Shown in pieces: positions 1-8,446 of a DNA stretch of 64,000 nucleotides. The stretch comes from Crocosphaera watsonii WH 8501. Its GTDB lineage: Bacteria > Cyanobacteriota > Cyanobacteriia > Cyanobacteriales > Microcystaceae. Within the stretch, counting starts at the first letter, position 1. Each line of letters starts with the position of its first letter. Under the pieces are notes generated by a model. The model was not told where the DNA came from, searched no databases, and saw only the letters and a list, made by a program, of their open reading frames with translations. The position numbers and the translations under genes are program-made. The stretch covers positions 462,269 to 526,268 of the forward strand of contig NZ_AADV02000002.1 in assembly GCF_000167195.1 (NCBI RefSeq), in the 5' to 3' direction.

Positions 1-130
1 ACTAATAAAAGTTGAGTTGTTTTCAGCATTTTTCCCCGTTTTCTACTTAAGAGATATCTCTCCTTTATTCTTTATTGACAATAATTAGGTCTAAAACTCC
101 GCCTTTTAATAGAATCACACAACCTATTAA

Positions 131-147
131 GGTGGGCGATGCCCACC
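131..147. repeat. Palindrome GGTGGGCnnnGCCCACC
   Basis: Two 7-bp arms (GGTGGGC / GCCCACC) flank a 3-base loop and are followed by CTAC. The same unit occurs at 12506-12522 and 44414-44430, always just beyond a gene's 3' end. It may act as a transcript-end hairpin for the minus-strand operon that ends at 202. The dispersed-repeat status is seen directly; the terminator role is inferred. Confidence 0.7.
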
Positions 148-201
148 CTACTTTTCTCCTCCTGGGAGGGGCGGGGGTGGTTAGGGCGAGGGTAGGTAAG
201 G

Positions 202-720
202 TTAAGGCATTACCCCAGAATTAGGACGATTTCCACCTCTTCCTTGACGACGTTGCTGTAAAAACTGAGCAAGTTTTTGACGTTGCTCTGCTGTTAAAAT
301 CTTTCTCATTTCTAACATACTTTCAAAACGTATGTTTCCCATTTGTTGACGAAGATTAGCTATTTCTTGATGCTTACTTCTCAACTGATCTTCTGATGCG
401 TTTCCTTGCATCATTCGATTTAATTCTTGAGCCTTTCCTTGCATTTGTTGTGCTAATGATTGCATTTGAGGGCGATATTTTTTGCGAATCTCACCTAGTT
501 GCTGCATCTGCTGATCACTAAGATTTAATGCTCGTTGAAATTGTTCTGCTCTTGCTCTTCTTCCGGGTTTACCGTCTTCTTCTTCTTCTTGAGCCAAAAT
601 TTTTGTTTCAGCAAGTAAGACAGATGAAGAAGGTTCGTGAGAAGAACTAGCTAAGGCCATAGTTCCCCCAACACCAAGGGTTAAAACAGTTACAATTAAG
701 GCAAATTCTCTGTAAATCAT
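202..720 (-). CDS. Spy/CpxP-like periplasmic protein (LTxxQ type)
   Basis: The 172-aa product starts with a hydrophobic signal segment (about residues 5-25) ending near ALASSS, so it is probably exported. The mature part is almost all helical and rich in Q, R and M. It contains LNLSDQQMQQLGEIR and a C-terminal LTAEQRQKLAQFL, the two LTxxQ-type motifs of the Spy/CpxP fold. Family members are periplasmic chaperones or envelope-stress and metal sensors. It is the last gene of an apparent operon with an ECF sigma factor and a membrane anti-sigma factor, 41 bases after the latter, which fits a role in envelope stress. A precise ligand cannot be read from the sequence. Confidence 0.75.
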   Translation of the reverse strand: MIYREFALIVTVLTLGVGGTMALASSSHEPSSSVLLAETKILAQEEEEDGKPGRRARAEQFQRALNLSDQQMQQLGEIRKKYRPQMQSLAQQMQGKAQELNRMMQGNASEDQLRSKHQEIANLRQQMGNIRFESMLEMRKILTAEQRQKLAQFLQQRRQGRGGNRPNSGVMP

Positions 721-761
721 GGTTACTCTTACTGGTTACTAATAGATTAAATTGCAAAAAA

Positions 762-1166
762 TCAAGGCTGTGAGATTAAATATTGATTACCAATATTATC
801 AGCAGAAATCCATTGATAATAAACGGACTGATTGGAATTTTCCCAAGGAGATGTATTAATAGTTTCTTCCCAGGTACTGATCATAAAAATTTCTGTTTCT
901 GCTGTTTCGATAGTTTCAGATTGATGAACAAATTGTTCATATTCAGAGGGTTTGATAAGATTATAAGCTCCCCAGATACCTAAGATACTTGTTGTAATAA
1001 TACTGGGAACTAACCATCTTAATCGACTATACTTACGATGTTGAGATTCATGAGAAACCCTCAGATAAATTTGTTTTTCTAAGTCGGAGTCTGCTGGAGG
1101 AGGTAAGGGACGATATTGTTGCAGAAAGGAGATTAATTCTCGATCATCTTTAGGGAATTGAGACAT
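762..1166 (-). CDS. Membrane-bound anti-sigma factor, SapG-like
   Basis: The 134-aa protein has a short cytoplasmic N-terminal part (residues 1-48), one membrane helix at about 51-70, and a roughly 60-residue extracytoplasmic tail. Its start codon overlaps the stop of the ECF sigma gene (TAATG), a strong sign of translational coupling. No zinc-binding HxxxCxxC motif is visible, so it is not a ZAS-type anti-sigma. By position and topology it should hold the sigma factor at the membrane until an envelope signal releases it. Synechocystis has a comparable SigG/SapG pair; equating the two is inference. Confidence 0.65.
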   Translation of the reverse strand: MSQFPKDDRELISFLQQYRPLPPPADSDLEKQIYLRVSHESQHRKYSRLRWLVPSIITTSILGIWGAYNLIKPSEYEQFVHQSETIETAETEIFMISTWEETINTSPWENSNQSVYYQWISADNIGNQYLISQP

Positions 1167-1738
1167 TATAAAGCTCCTTGTTCTTTCAAAAACTTACGCA
1201 TTTGTTTTCGGGCATAAAATAAACGAGATTTGACGGTACCAATGGATAATTCTAGGATCTTAGCAACTTCTTTTTGGGGAACATCTTCCAAGTCGTGTAA
1301 CACTAAAACAGCACGATGTTCTAAACTTAATGATTGTAAACCTTGTTGGACTAAATCTTGATAATGAAGTCGCATCAAATCTGGTGTATCTTGCGGACGA
1401 GATGGCATAATATTCAATATTGTACCATCATCGTTCACAGATAAGTTCTGGGCAAATTTTCGCCGTTTATCTGTGGCAACATTCCAAGTTATACGATACA
1501 CCCAAGTGGAAAAAGAAGAAGGTTCTTTTAGTTTTGGTAAACCTTTCCACACTCTAAGAAATACCTCTTGTACTAAGTCATCAAGCATTTCACTCCCACA
1601 TAATTGATAGAGAGTGGCTCTTATCCGTTGTTGATAGCGTCGGTACAATTCCTGGAAGGAAAGAGTATCCCCTTCTTGGCACCGAAGCACTAATTTTGTT
1701 TCTGTTGCATTGGCAGGGTTGTCTGCTAACACGCTCAT
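1166..1738 (-). CDS. ECF-type sigma-70 factor (SigG-like)
   Basis: The 190-aa product contains only sigma regions 2 and 4. Region 2 is at about residues 25-95 (core LDDLVQEVFLRVWKGL). Region 4 is at about 130-185, with the helix-turn-helix VPQKEVAKILELSIGTVKSRL. This two-domain layout and length are those of extracytoplasmic-function sigma factors. It heads a minus-strand operon with the membrane anti-sigma and Spy-like genes, which suggests an envelope-stress regulon. ECF operons are often self-activated, but I could not identify a promoter upstream of 1738. The subgroup (SigG) is assigned by gene context only. Confidence 0.85.
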   Translation of the reverse strand: MSVLADNPANATETKLVLRCQEGDTLSFQELYRRYQQRIRATLYQLCGSEMLDDLVQEVFLRVWKGLPKLKEPSSFSTWVYRITWNVATDKRRKFAQNLSVNDDGTILNIMPSRPQDTPDLMRLHYQDLVQQGLQSLSLEHRAVLVLHDLEDVPQKEVAKILELSIGTVKSRLFYARKQMRKFLKEQGAL

Positions 1739-1868
1739 GGTCGCTTTATGACTTAATTCGTGGGTTTAGACTGGAGGCGGTATCAAAAGGTTCAAATGAA
1801 TTCTTGATGGTATAATAATAACAATAATGGTCAAAATACTCTTAATTTTTCATTAAAAGTAGTTATTA

Positions 1869-4214
1869 ATGGATATAAATCGATACCAGTGGCAAGTTTT
1901 ACCGATTATTTCTTTACCTTCTTGGTTGGTTGATATTGTTAACAAATATTGTGCTAATTCTCAAGGTACTTATGCTGCTCAACTATTATGGCAGAGGGGT
2001 ATTAAAACCAAAGAAAAGTTACAAGGTTTTCTAGATAGCGATTATTATCAACCTTTGAGTCCCTGGGAATTTGGTTATGAGATGAAATTAGCCATAAAAC
2101 GCCTCAAGTTTGCTATGGATAATCAACAAAAAGTAACCATTTGGGGTGATTTCGATGCGGATGGAATTACAGCAACTAGTGTTTTATGGGAGGGACTGGG
2201 ACAATTTTTTATACCACATCTACAACTTAATTATTACATTCCCAATCGCTCTAAAGAGTCCCACGGTTTAAATATTCCGGGAATTAAAAAATTAGCAGAA
2301 GAAGGAACAATATTGATTGTGACTTGTGACACCGGAAGCACTAATTTAGAGGAGATAAATTATGCTAATTCTTTAGGAATTGATATTATTATTACAGATC
2401 ATCATACTTTACCCGATGAACGCCCTAATGTGATCTCTATTATTAATCCTCGCTATTTTTCTGAGGAGCATCCTTTATTTTCTTTATCTGGTGTTGCCGT
2501 AGCTTATAAATTAGTTGAAGCTTTGTATTTAAGCTTTCCAGAAACCCCCAAAAGTCCTTTAGAAAATTTATTAGATTTAGTTGCAATTGGTTTAATTGCT
2601 GATTTAGTAGAATTAAAAGGAGATTGTCGTTATTTAGCACAGCAGGGGTTAAAAAAGCTACAACAACAGTTAACTAATACCACTCGTCCAGGGGTTGCCT
2701 TTTTACTGAAACTATGTAAAAGAAGCGGCGATCGCCCGACGGATATTTCTTTTGGTATTGGACCTAGAATTAATGCAATCAGTCGCATTCAAGGAGACGC
2801 TCATTTTGCGGTAGAATTATTAACCAGTAAAGATGATAAACTATGTAATAAGCTGGCTTTAGAGACAGAATTAGCTAATACTCGCCGTAAGTCTTTACAA
2901 AAGGATATTAAGAAAGATGTAGAAAAAAAATTACAAGCGTTAGACTTATCAACTACTCAAGTTATTGTTTTAGAAGATCCCCAATGGCAAAGTGGAGTTT
3001 TAGGATTAGTTGCAGGACAAATTGCTCAAGAATACGGTCGTCCCACTATTTTATTAACTACGGCTGAAACAGAAGATATGAGTGCAAATGATATTAAATT
3101 GGCTAGAGGTTCCGCCCGTTCTGTTCATAATATTGATTTATATAAATTGGTTGCTTCTCAACAATATTTATTGCATCGTTTTGGGGGTCATCCTTTTGCA
3201 GCAGGGTTGAGTTTACCTGTTGAAAATTTATCTTTATTTAGAGAAAGTATTAATCAACAACTGAGACAAGAAATTATTGATATTAATACATTAAGTTCCA
3301 CTATTACAGCAGATTTAGTAGTAACCGTTTCTCAACTAGGTCAAACTTTATTCAGGGAATTAAAACTATTAGAACCCTACGGAATGGGGAACCCTATTCC
3401 TAGATTATTGATTCAAAATTGTTGGTTTGAAGGTTTGGGAAATAGGAACATTAAAGATGCTAAAAATAATAAGATTCAATATATAAAAACCAAGTTTAAT
3501 ATTTATGATCGTTCCGTTGAGCAGGGTTTTCCTGGTATTTGGTGGGAACATTATCAAGAAGAATTACCCCAAGGTCAAGATAAGCTATGTGATGCTATTG
3601 TGGAACTGGATTATAATACCTACGGACAAGGTAGGTATGAGGTGCGTTTAATCGAACTTAGAGAAAGTTTAAAGGTTGCAGAAAATCAGCCCCTACAAAC
3701 AACTCAAATTAGTTTAATAGACTACAGAAATCAAGATAAAGTTACGGAAATAGACTTAGAAATAGAACAATTGAATACTTGTCCTATTAGCTGGCATAAA
3801 TTACAAAAGAAGTACCAAGAAAGTTTAAAGAATCAACACGACTTAGCTTTAACTTATGGTTATGATCAGGAATTTAAGTCCTCAGAAATTATCAAAAAAT
3901 TAATCGGTATTGCTAAATATATTAACCGTACTCAGAAAGAGATAAGAAAAGAACAATTAAAAGAAAAATTATTGTTAAGCGATCGCACCCTGAATTTAGC
4001 CTTAGAATTTTTAGGGAAAATCGGCTTTTTAATCACTGATAATTCCGAAACCATTGAAATTAAAAACATAACCGATCAATCAGAAGATTATAATCTCTCA
4101 AAAAGAAAGTTTTTAGACACCCTTAAAGAAGAACATTTTAAAAGAAAATATTTTACTAAAATTCCCATAGAAACCTTACAAAAATTACTAATTTATGAAA
4201 ATTTGAACCCATAA
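1869..4214 (+). CDS. recJ: Single-stranded-DNA-specific exonuclease RecJ
   Basis: RecJ degrades single-stranded DNA 5' to 3' in recombination and mismatch repair. The 781-aa protein shows the DHH phosphoesterase motifs in order: DFDADG (94-99), CDTGS (about 153-157) and TDHH (176-179). The DHHA1 motif GHPFAAG lies near residue 440, followed by an OB-fold-like part. The last 200 residues are charged and lysine-rich and are less conserved. The ATG start gives the expected N-terminus. It is divergent from the sigma operon, with 130 bases between them. A HIP1-like CGATCG site and AT-rich codons match the surroundings. Confidence 0.93.
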   Translation: MDINRYQWQVLPIISLPSWLVDIVNKYCANSQGTYAAQLLWQRGIKTKEKLQGFLDSDYYQPLSPWEFGYEMKLAIKRLKFAMDNQQKVTIWGDFDADGITATSVLWEGLGQFFIPHLQLNYYIPNRSKESHGLNIPGIKKLAEEGTILIVTCDTGSTNLEEINYANSLGIDIIITDHHTLPDERPNVISIINPRYFSEEHPLFSLSGVAVAYKLVEALYLSFPETPKSPLENLLDLVAIGLIADLVELKGDCRYLAQQGLKKLQQQLTNTTRPGVAFLLKLCKRSGDRPTDISFGIGPRINAISRIQGDAHFAVELLTSKDDKLCNKLALETELANTRRKSLQKDIKKDVEKKLQALDLSTTQVIVLEDPQWQSGVLGLVAGQIAQEYGRPTILLTTAETEDMSANDIKLARGSARSVHNIDLYKLVASQQYLLHRFGGHPFAAGLSLPVENLSLFRESINQQLRQEIIDINTLSSTITADLVVTVSQLGQTLFRELKLLEPYGMGNPIPRLLIQNCWFEGLGNRNIKDAKNNKIQYIKTKFNIYDRSVEQGFPGIWWEHYQEELPQGQDKLCDAIVELDYNTYGQGRYEVRLIELRESLKVAENQPLQTTQISLIDYRNQDKVTEIDLEIEQLNTCPISWHKLQKKYQESLKNQHDLALTYGYDQEFKSSEIIKKLIGIAKYINRTQKEIRKEQLKEKLLLSDRTLNLALEFLGKIGFLITDNSETIEIKNITDQSEDYNLSKRKFLDTLKEEHFKRKYFTKIPIETLQKLLIYENLNP

Positions 4215-4242
4215 AATTGAGTTAATCAACAAATCAGTAAAC

Positions 4243-4273
4243 CGTCACCCCGTCACCCCATCACCCCGTCACC
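4243..4273. repeat. Short octamer tandem repeat (CGTCACCC)x3.9
   Basis: Just after the recJ stop there are nearly four copies of an 8-base unit, CGTCACCC with one CATCACCC variant. The unit is a close relative of the longer octamer array at 22931-23045, so both belong to one family of short tandem repeats. The number of units is likely to vary between strains. Confidence 0.75.
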
Positions 4274-4482
4274 TTTTTCAGACCTTGACAATTTTTAAAT
4301 TTATTTTAAGATTGTACGGGAAACAAAAAACTTTATAAAACAACTTTTTCACTCTTGACGAAAAACAAGTATTAAGAGAGTGCTAATTTTGGGGAACCAT
4401 CTTTTAAAGCACTTCTAGAATACAGGTAAGTTATCTTACTCTTCTTCTTTTTTTACTTAAACATTCGTCGTTTTAACGCGAA

Positions 4483-5067
4483 TTGACAACTATGAAATTA
4501 ACTCTTTCTGTACTCACACTCACCCTTATTAGTGGCAGTTTACTCTTACCCATAGAAGGTATCAACAAACAAGCGATCGCCTCCGAGGGAACAACTCCTG
4601 AAACCCCTCCCACAGAATTACCAGTTACTTCTCCTGTAGAAGAAGCTGCTATTCCCACTGCTCCAGAAAACAACCAAACCCTGGCCACACACGTAGTTCT
4701 TAACCTAAAAGAACGTCGGGTTTATGTTTATCAAGATGATCAAGTTATTGCCAACTATCGAGTTGCCATTGGTCGGCCTGGATGGGAAACCCCCAAAGGC
4801 AACTTTTCTGTGATTCAAATGGTAGAAGATCCCCAATGGAAAAACCCCTGGAATGGTCGAGTTAGCGCACCTGGTCCCAATAGTCCTTTAGGAGAACGTT
4901 GGATTGGTTTTTCGAGAGAAGGGGGTAAATATATCGGATTTCACGGAACCCCTGGAGAACACGTCATGGGACAAGCGGTTTCTCATGGTTGCGTTAGAAT
5001 GCGCAACCGAGACGTTAAAGAGTTGTATGAATTAGTACAAAACGGAATTCCCGTGATTGTTCAATAA
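4483..5067 (+). CDS. L,D-transpeptidase (YkuD domain)
   Basis: The 194-aa protein has an N-terminal signal/anchor segment (about residues 3-24) and a Pro/Thr/Glu-rich linker (38-66). The YkuD catalytic domain follows to the end. The active-site signature is visible: H near 154 in GFHGTPG and S167-H-G-C170-V-R-M, with C170 as the nucleophile. Such enzymes form 3-3 peptidoglycan cross-links or attach proteins to peptidoglycan in the periplasm. The start ATG is preceded by another ATG-like reading (ACAACTATG); the second, at 4492, may be the true start. It stands alone. Confidence 0.88.
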   Translation: MTTMKLTLSVLTLTLISGSLLLPIEGINKQAIASEGTTPETPPTELPVTSPVEEAAIPTAPENNQTLATHVVLNLKERRVYVYQDDQVIANYRVAIGRPGWETPKGNFSVIQMVEDPQWKNPWNGRVSAPGPNSPLGERWIGFSREGGKYIGFHGTPGEHVMGQAVSHGCVRMRNRDVKELYELVQNGIPVIVQ

Positions 5068-5245
5068 ATTATCAGGGTTAGTCAGAGAAAAAGCTAAACT
5101 TAAAGAAGGGAACATAAAATTTCTGGGGGTCAAAAAAACAAACACAAATATAGATAGAAATCATTAGTGTTTGCCTTTTCTTTCCTCAGAAGCAATACGT
5201 TCCCCGTGGCTAACCTAAACATAAAAAGTTGACGATAAAATTCTT

Positions 5246-5944
5246 ATGGCAAGTCTAGCGCAATCTCCATACACAAAAAAACAAATTTCGGCTTGGTTGA
5301 GAGGTTTATTGACCATTGCTTGGTGTGATGGGGACTATGACCCCCAAGAACAAAAGTTAATTGCAGATTTAACCAAAGATTTAGCTATCGATGATCAAGA
5401 AACCTCTATCTACAAATCCATCGAACCAGAGGAATTGGCTGATATTTTAGGGGATGACCCCACAACAGGGGAAAACTTTTTGAGGACTGCGGTTTTAGTG
5501 GCTATCGCCGACGGAATTTATTCTGCGCCGGAGGCTGAACTCTTATATCAATATAGCGATGCTTTAGGGCTAAAAATAGGGGCATTACACTCTTTAGAAT
5601 ATACTCTATGTAAACTCGATGAAGATCATCCCCAAGCCCAAGAAATGGGGAACTCAGCCCCTTTAGTGAGTCCTCCCCAGCCTCACCCAGATTTACTGCA
5701 TCCTCTCAAAGATTGGTTAGACGGGATGGAGATTCACGATCCCAGTTTAGCCCGATTTATTTGTAAGATGATTCCCCCTCAATGTCCCTTTGAGAGAGAT
5801 ATTAAACTTTTTGGTCATAAAGTCGTTCATATTCCCCCTTTATGTAAGCTTAACCCTTTATACGAGCAGTTAGTTGGCTTAAGATTTCGGGCATTATCTT
5901 ATTTAGCTGATGACTGCAAGGAAGATATTTCCGAGTTTATTTGA
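5246..5944 (+). CDS. TerB-like + Mo-nitrogenase C-terminal domain protein
   Basis: The 232-aa protein has two parts. Residues 8-125 are helical and resemble the TerB/DjlA fold (LRGLLTIAWCDGDYDPQEQKLIADL and a second half TAVLVAIADGIYSAPEAELL). Residues 150-232 resemble the Mo-nitro_C domain, with LHPLKDWLDGM, ARFICKMIPPQCPFERDI, PPLCKLNPLYEQLVGLRFRALSYL and conserved cysteines. The latter domain was named from a protein encoded near nitrogenase genes, but it also occurs widely in cyanobacteria. The role is unknown. No nif gene is present in the window. This combination is typical for cyanobacteria. Confidence 0.75.
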   Translation: MASLAQSPYTKKQISAWLRGLLTIAWCDGDYDPQEQKLIADLTKDLAIDDQETSIYKSIEPEELADILGDDPTTGENFLRTAVLVAIADGIYSAPEAELLYQYSDALGLKIGALHSLEYTLCKLDEDHPQAQEMGNSAPLVSPPQPHPDLLHPLKDWLDGMEIHDPSLARFICKMIPPQCPFERDIKLFGHKVVHIPPLCKLNPLYEQLVGLRFRALSYLADDCKEDISEFI

Positions 5945-6156
5945 ATCGAACCATATCTACCTTTGATGTTATCTTGAGATAACGCATTTATTGGCCCTGT
6001 TAATTCATTGTAGGGCGGTCTAAGTTGTAGATGCAAGATATCACTCGTAGGGTGGGTAATGTCTCAACAGACTTTAAAATAGTCAACAGTTGGGTTGTTA
6101 TTTTGCCCACCTTGTTAATTGTTAATTGTACATTGTTGAACTATAATCTTTCTTCT

Positions 6157-7587
6157 ATGACTAATAGTGTAATTTTTTGGCATCGTCGTGACTTAAGAGT
6201 ATCCGATAATATTGGACTTTCTAAAGCTTATCAACACAGTTCTAAATTAGTCGGTTTATTCTGTTTAGACACAGATATTTTAAATCAAGATAATGTTGCA
6301 CCTGCGAGAATAACTTATATGTTAGGGTGTTTACAAGACTTACGAGAAAGTTATCAACAGTTAGGTGGTCAATTATTAATTTTTCAAGGAAACCCCACAC
6401 AAATTATACCTCAAGTTGCCGATGCTTTAAAGGTTGATTGTGTTTTCTGGAATAATGACGTTGAACCCTACAGCAAAAAACGGGATAATCAAGTTATTGA
6501 AGCTTTACAAGAAAGAGGTATTCATTCACAAACCTATTGGGATCAATTATTACACGCACCAGGAGATATTCTCACTAAAAGTAATAATGCTCCCTATAAA
6601 GTTTATACCCCTTTTTGGCGTAGTTGGCTCAAAGAAGAAAAAGCTAATATTGCTCAAGCTCTTGGAAAATTAGAAAGTTTAAGCGAAGAAGAAATAAATA
6701 CAGTTAAAAACTTAGGAATAATTGATTTACCCACAGCCAAGGACTTAGGTTATAGTTGGGATGCACCCTTGATTTTAGAACCTGGAGAAACAGCAGCTAA
6801 AGAACAACTTAATTACTTCTGTGATAGTTTGATTTATAATTATCAAGAACAAAGAAATTATCCTGGTATTAATGGAACTTCTACCCTGAGTCCGGCTTTC
6901 AAATTTGGTGTGATCGGTATTCGTGAGGTTTGGCAAGCAACCCTTTCAGCTTATGAAAATACCTATAGTGATGAAGCAAGGGAAAATATACAAACTTGGC
7001 AACAAGAAATTGCTTGGCGAGAATTTTATCAACATTGTATGTACTTTTTCCCTGAGTTAGCAACTGGACCCTATAGACAAGAATTTAAAGACTTTTCTTG
7101 GGATAATAATGAACAACATTTTCAAGCTTGGTGCGAAGGAAAAACGGGTTATCCTATAGTTGATGCTGCTATGAGACAGTTAAACGAAACCGGATGGATG
7201 CACAACCGATGTCGCATGATTGTTGCTAGTTTTTTGACTAAAGATTTAATTATAAATTGGCAATGGGGAGAAAAATATTTTATGCAAAAATTGATCGATG
7301 GAGACTTATCTGCTAATAATGGAGGGTGGCAATGGAGTGCATCGAGTGGTATGGACCCGAAACCTTTGCGCATATTTAACCCTGCTAGTCAAGCACAAAA
7401 ATATGACCCTGATGGGGAGTACATTCGTTTATGGGTTCCTGAAATAAGTTCTCTTGATACAGAATATTTAGTAACCGGAAAAATACCACCTTTAGAAGCG
7501 CATAGTTGTGGTTATCTTCAACCTATTGTCGATCATAAACAGCAACAACGAGAGTTTAAAGAACGATATAAACAGATTAAAAATTAG
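6157..7587 (+). CDS. phrA: Deoxyribodipyrimidine photolyase (class I CPD)
   Basis: This light-driven flavoenzyme splits UV-induced cyclobutane pyrimidine dimers. The frame is open from 6031, but I place the start at the ATG at 6157. The family N-terminus (MTNSVIFWHRRDLRVSDN) begins there, and the 42 residues upstream look non-coding; this gives 476 aa. The antenna-binding alpha/beta domain covers about 1-130. The FAD-binding helical domain holds WQQEIAWREFYQHCMY, GYPIVDAAMRQLNETGWMHNR and NNGGWQWSASSGMDP. The family type suggests an 8-HDF antenna. The gene is followed after about 10 bases by an insertion-sequence remnant. Confidence 0.92.
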   Translation: MTNSVIFWHRRDLRVSDNIGLSKAYQHSSKLVGLFCLDTDILNQDNVAPARITYMLGCLQDLRESYQQLGGQLLIFQGNPTQIIPQVADALKVDCVFWNNDVEPYSKKRDNQVIEALQERGIHSQTYWDQLLHAPGDILTKSNNAPYKVYTPFWRSWLKEEKANIAQALGKLESLSEEEINTVKNLGIIDLPTAKDLGYSWDAPLILEPGETAAKEQLNYFCDSLIYNYQEQRNYPGINGTSTLSPAFKFGVIGIREVWQATLSAYENTYSDEARENIQTWQQEIAWREFYQHCMYFFPELATGPYRQEFKDFSWDNNEQHFQAWCEGKTGYPIVDAAMRQLNETGWMHNRCRMIVASFLTKDLIINWQWGEKYFMQKLIDGDLSANNGGWQWSASSGMDPKPLRIFNPASQAQKYDPDGEYIRLWVPEISSLDTEYLVTGKIPPLEAHSCGYLQPIVDHKQQQREFKERYKQIKN

Positions 7588-7597
7588 TTAGTTAATT

Positions 7598-8446
7598 AGG
7601 GTTTGCTGAAAAAGTTTCTCCAAAATTTATGCCACTTTTGACCAAGAATTTTCTGACAAATCAATAAGTTTTAGTACATAAAAATTGTTTAAAGTATAAT
7701 CAAAATTAATGAAAGGCGGTTTGATGAGTTCCCCTGTTCTATTATTAGTAAATAAGGACAAAAAAAGCGACAAAAACTGCCTCAGAAGTTTAGAAAGATT
7801 GACAACTAAAAATGTAATAGCAATAGATGTAATGGAGGTTTCAGGGAGTTTTGTCATCACGAGATTTAGGCTAAATCTTCGTTTAGCTTGTCCAAACTTT
7901 CCCTCAATAGCATTACGGAAGCATTCATCGGAGTGGGCTTGTTTCTTTTCTTCTTCACTGACATTTTTCGGAGGTCTTCCTAACTTCGGACCACTGATTC
8001 TTATCCCTCTTTCCTTACACCAATTTCTGTTTTCCCTAGTTCGATAAATTTTATCTACATGGACGGATTCGGGATAATAGCCAAACGTTTCTTTATACTT
8101 TTCTACTTGTTCTTTTAAATGACAAGATTCATTGAAGTTTTCCCAACTTATTTTGTCTAGAAACACATAGTTATCTACACAGCTTACTGAGAGTTTAGCT
8201 CCAAACTCTATTGGTTTTCCTGCTTTTCCCCTCACTATTGGACGAATATGCGGTTGAGTTAAACTTACAATTCTTTGAGGAACACTCTGGGTCTTATTCT
8301 CCCACATTGACTGTTGTTGTTCATAAACTTTTTTGACAGTCTCTAGACAATTTTTCTGTCTTTTACTCAGATTTTCCAGGGAAGCCCCAGCTTGAATTAA
8401 GTCTTCTATATTTCCTAAATTTTTCTTAAGGTATTTTAACTGTTTC
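7598..8446 (-). mobile_element. Truncated IS5-type element, cut by IS66
   Basis: The segment is almost identical to the corresponding part of the copy at 55116-56671. It carries the element end AGGGTTTGCTGAAAAAG and the C-terminal half of the transposase, residues about 240-508. The match stops exactly at 8446, where the IS66 terminus GTAA begins. The N-terminal half is missing on the far side of IS66, so an adjacent deletion accompanied or followed the IS66 insertion. Confidence 0.88.
7627..8446 (-). pseudogene. IS5-family transposase, C-terminal fragment
   Basis: The reading frame encodes the catalytic DDE half of the transposase. The first internal Met gives 226 aa, and the frame continues upstream without a stop to the IS66 junction. 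It is collinear with residues about 240-508 of the complete protein at 55145-56671. The few substitutions include GH for RH near the start. Without the N-terminal InsH-like domain it cannot be functional. Confidence 0.88.

Noticed and set aside
4473-4688. Minus-strand frame opposite the L,D-transpeptidase start
   Set aside because: It is antisense to the signal peptide and linker and has no coding support.
6031-6156. Extended N-terminus of the photolyase
   Set aside because: The 42 extra residues do not fit the family. The ATG at 6157 starts the conserved region.
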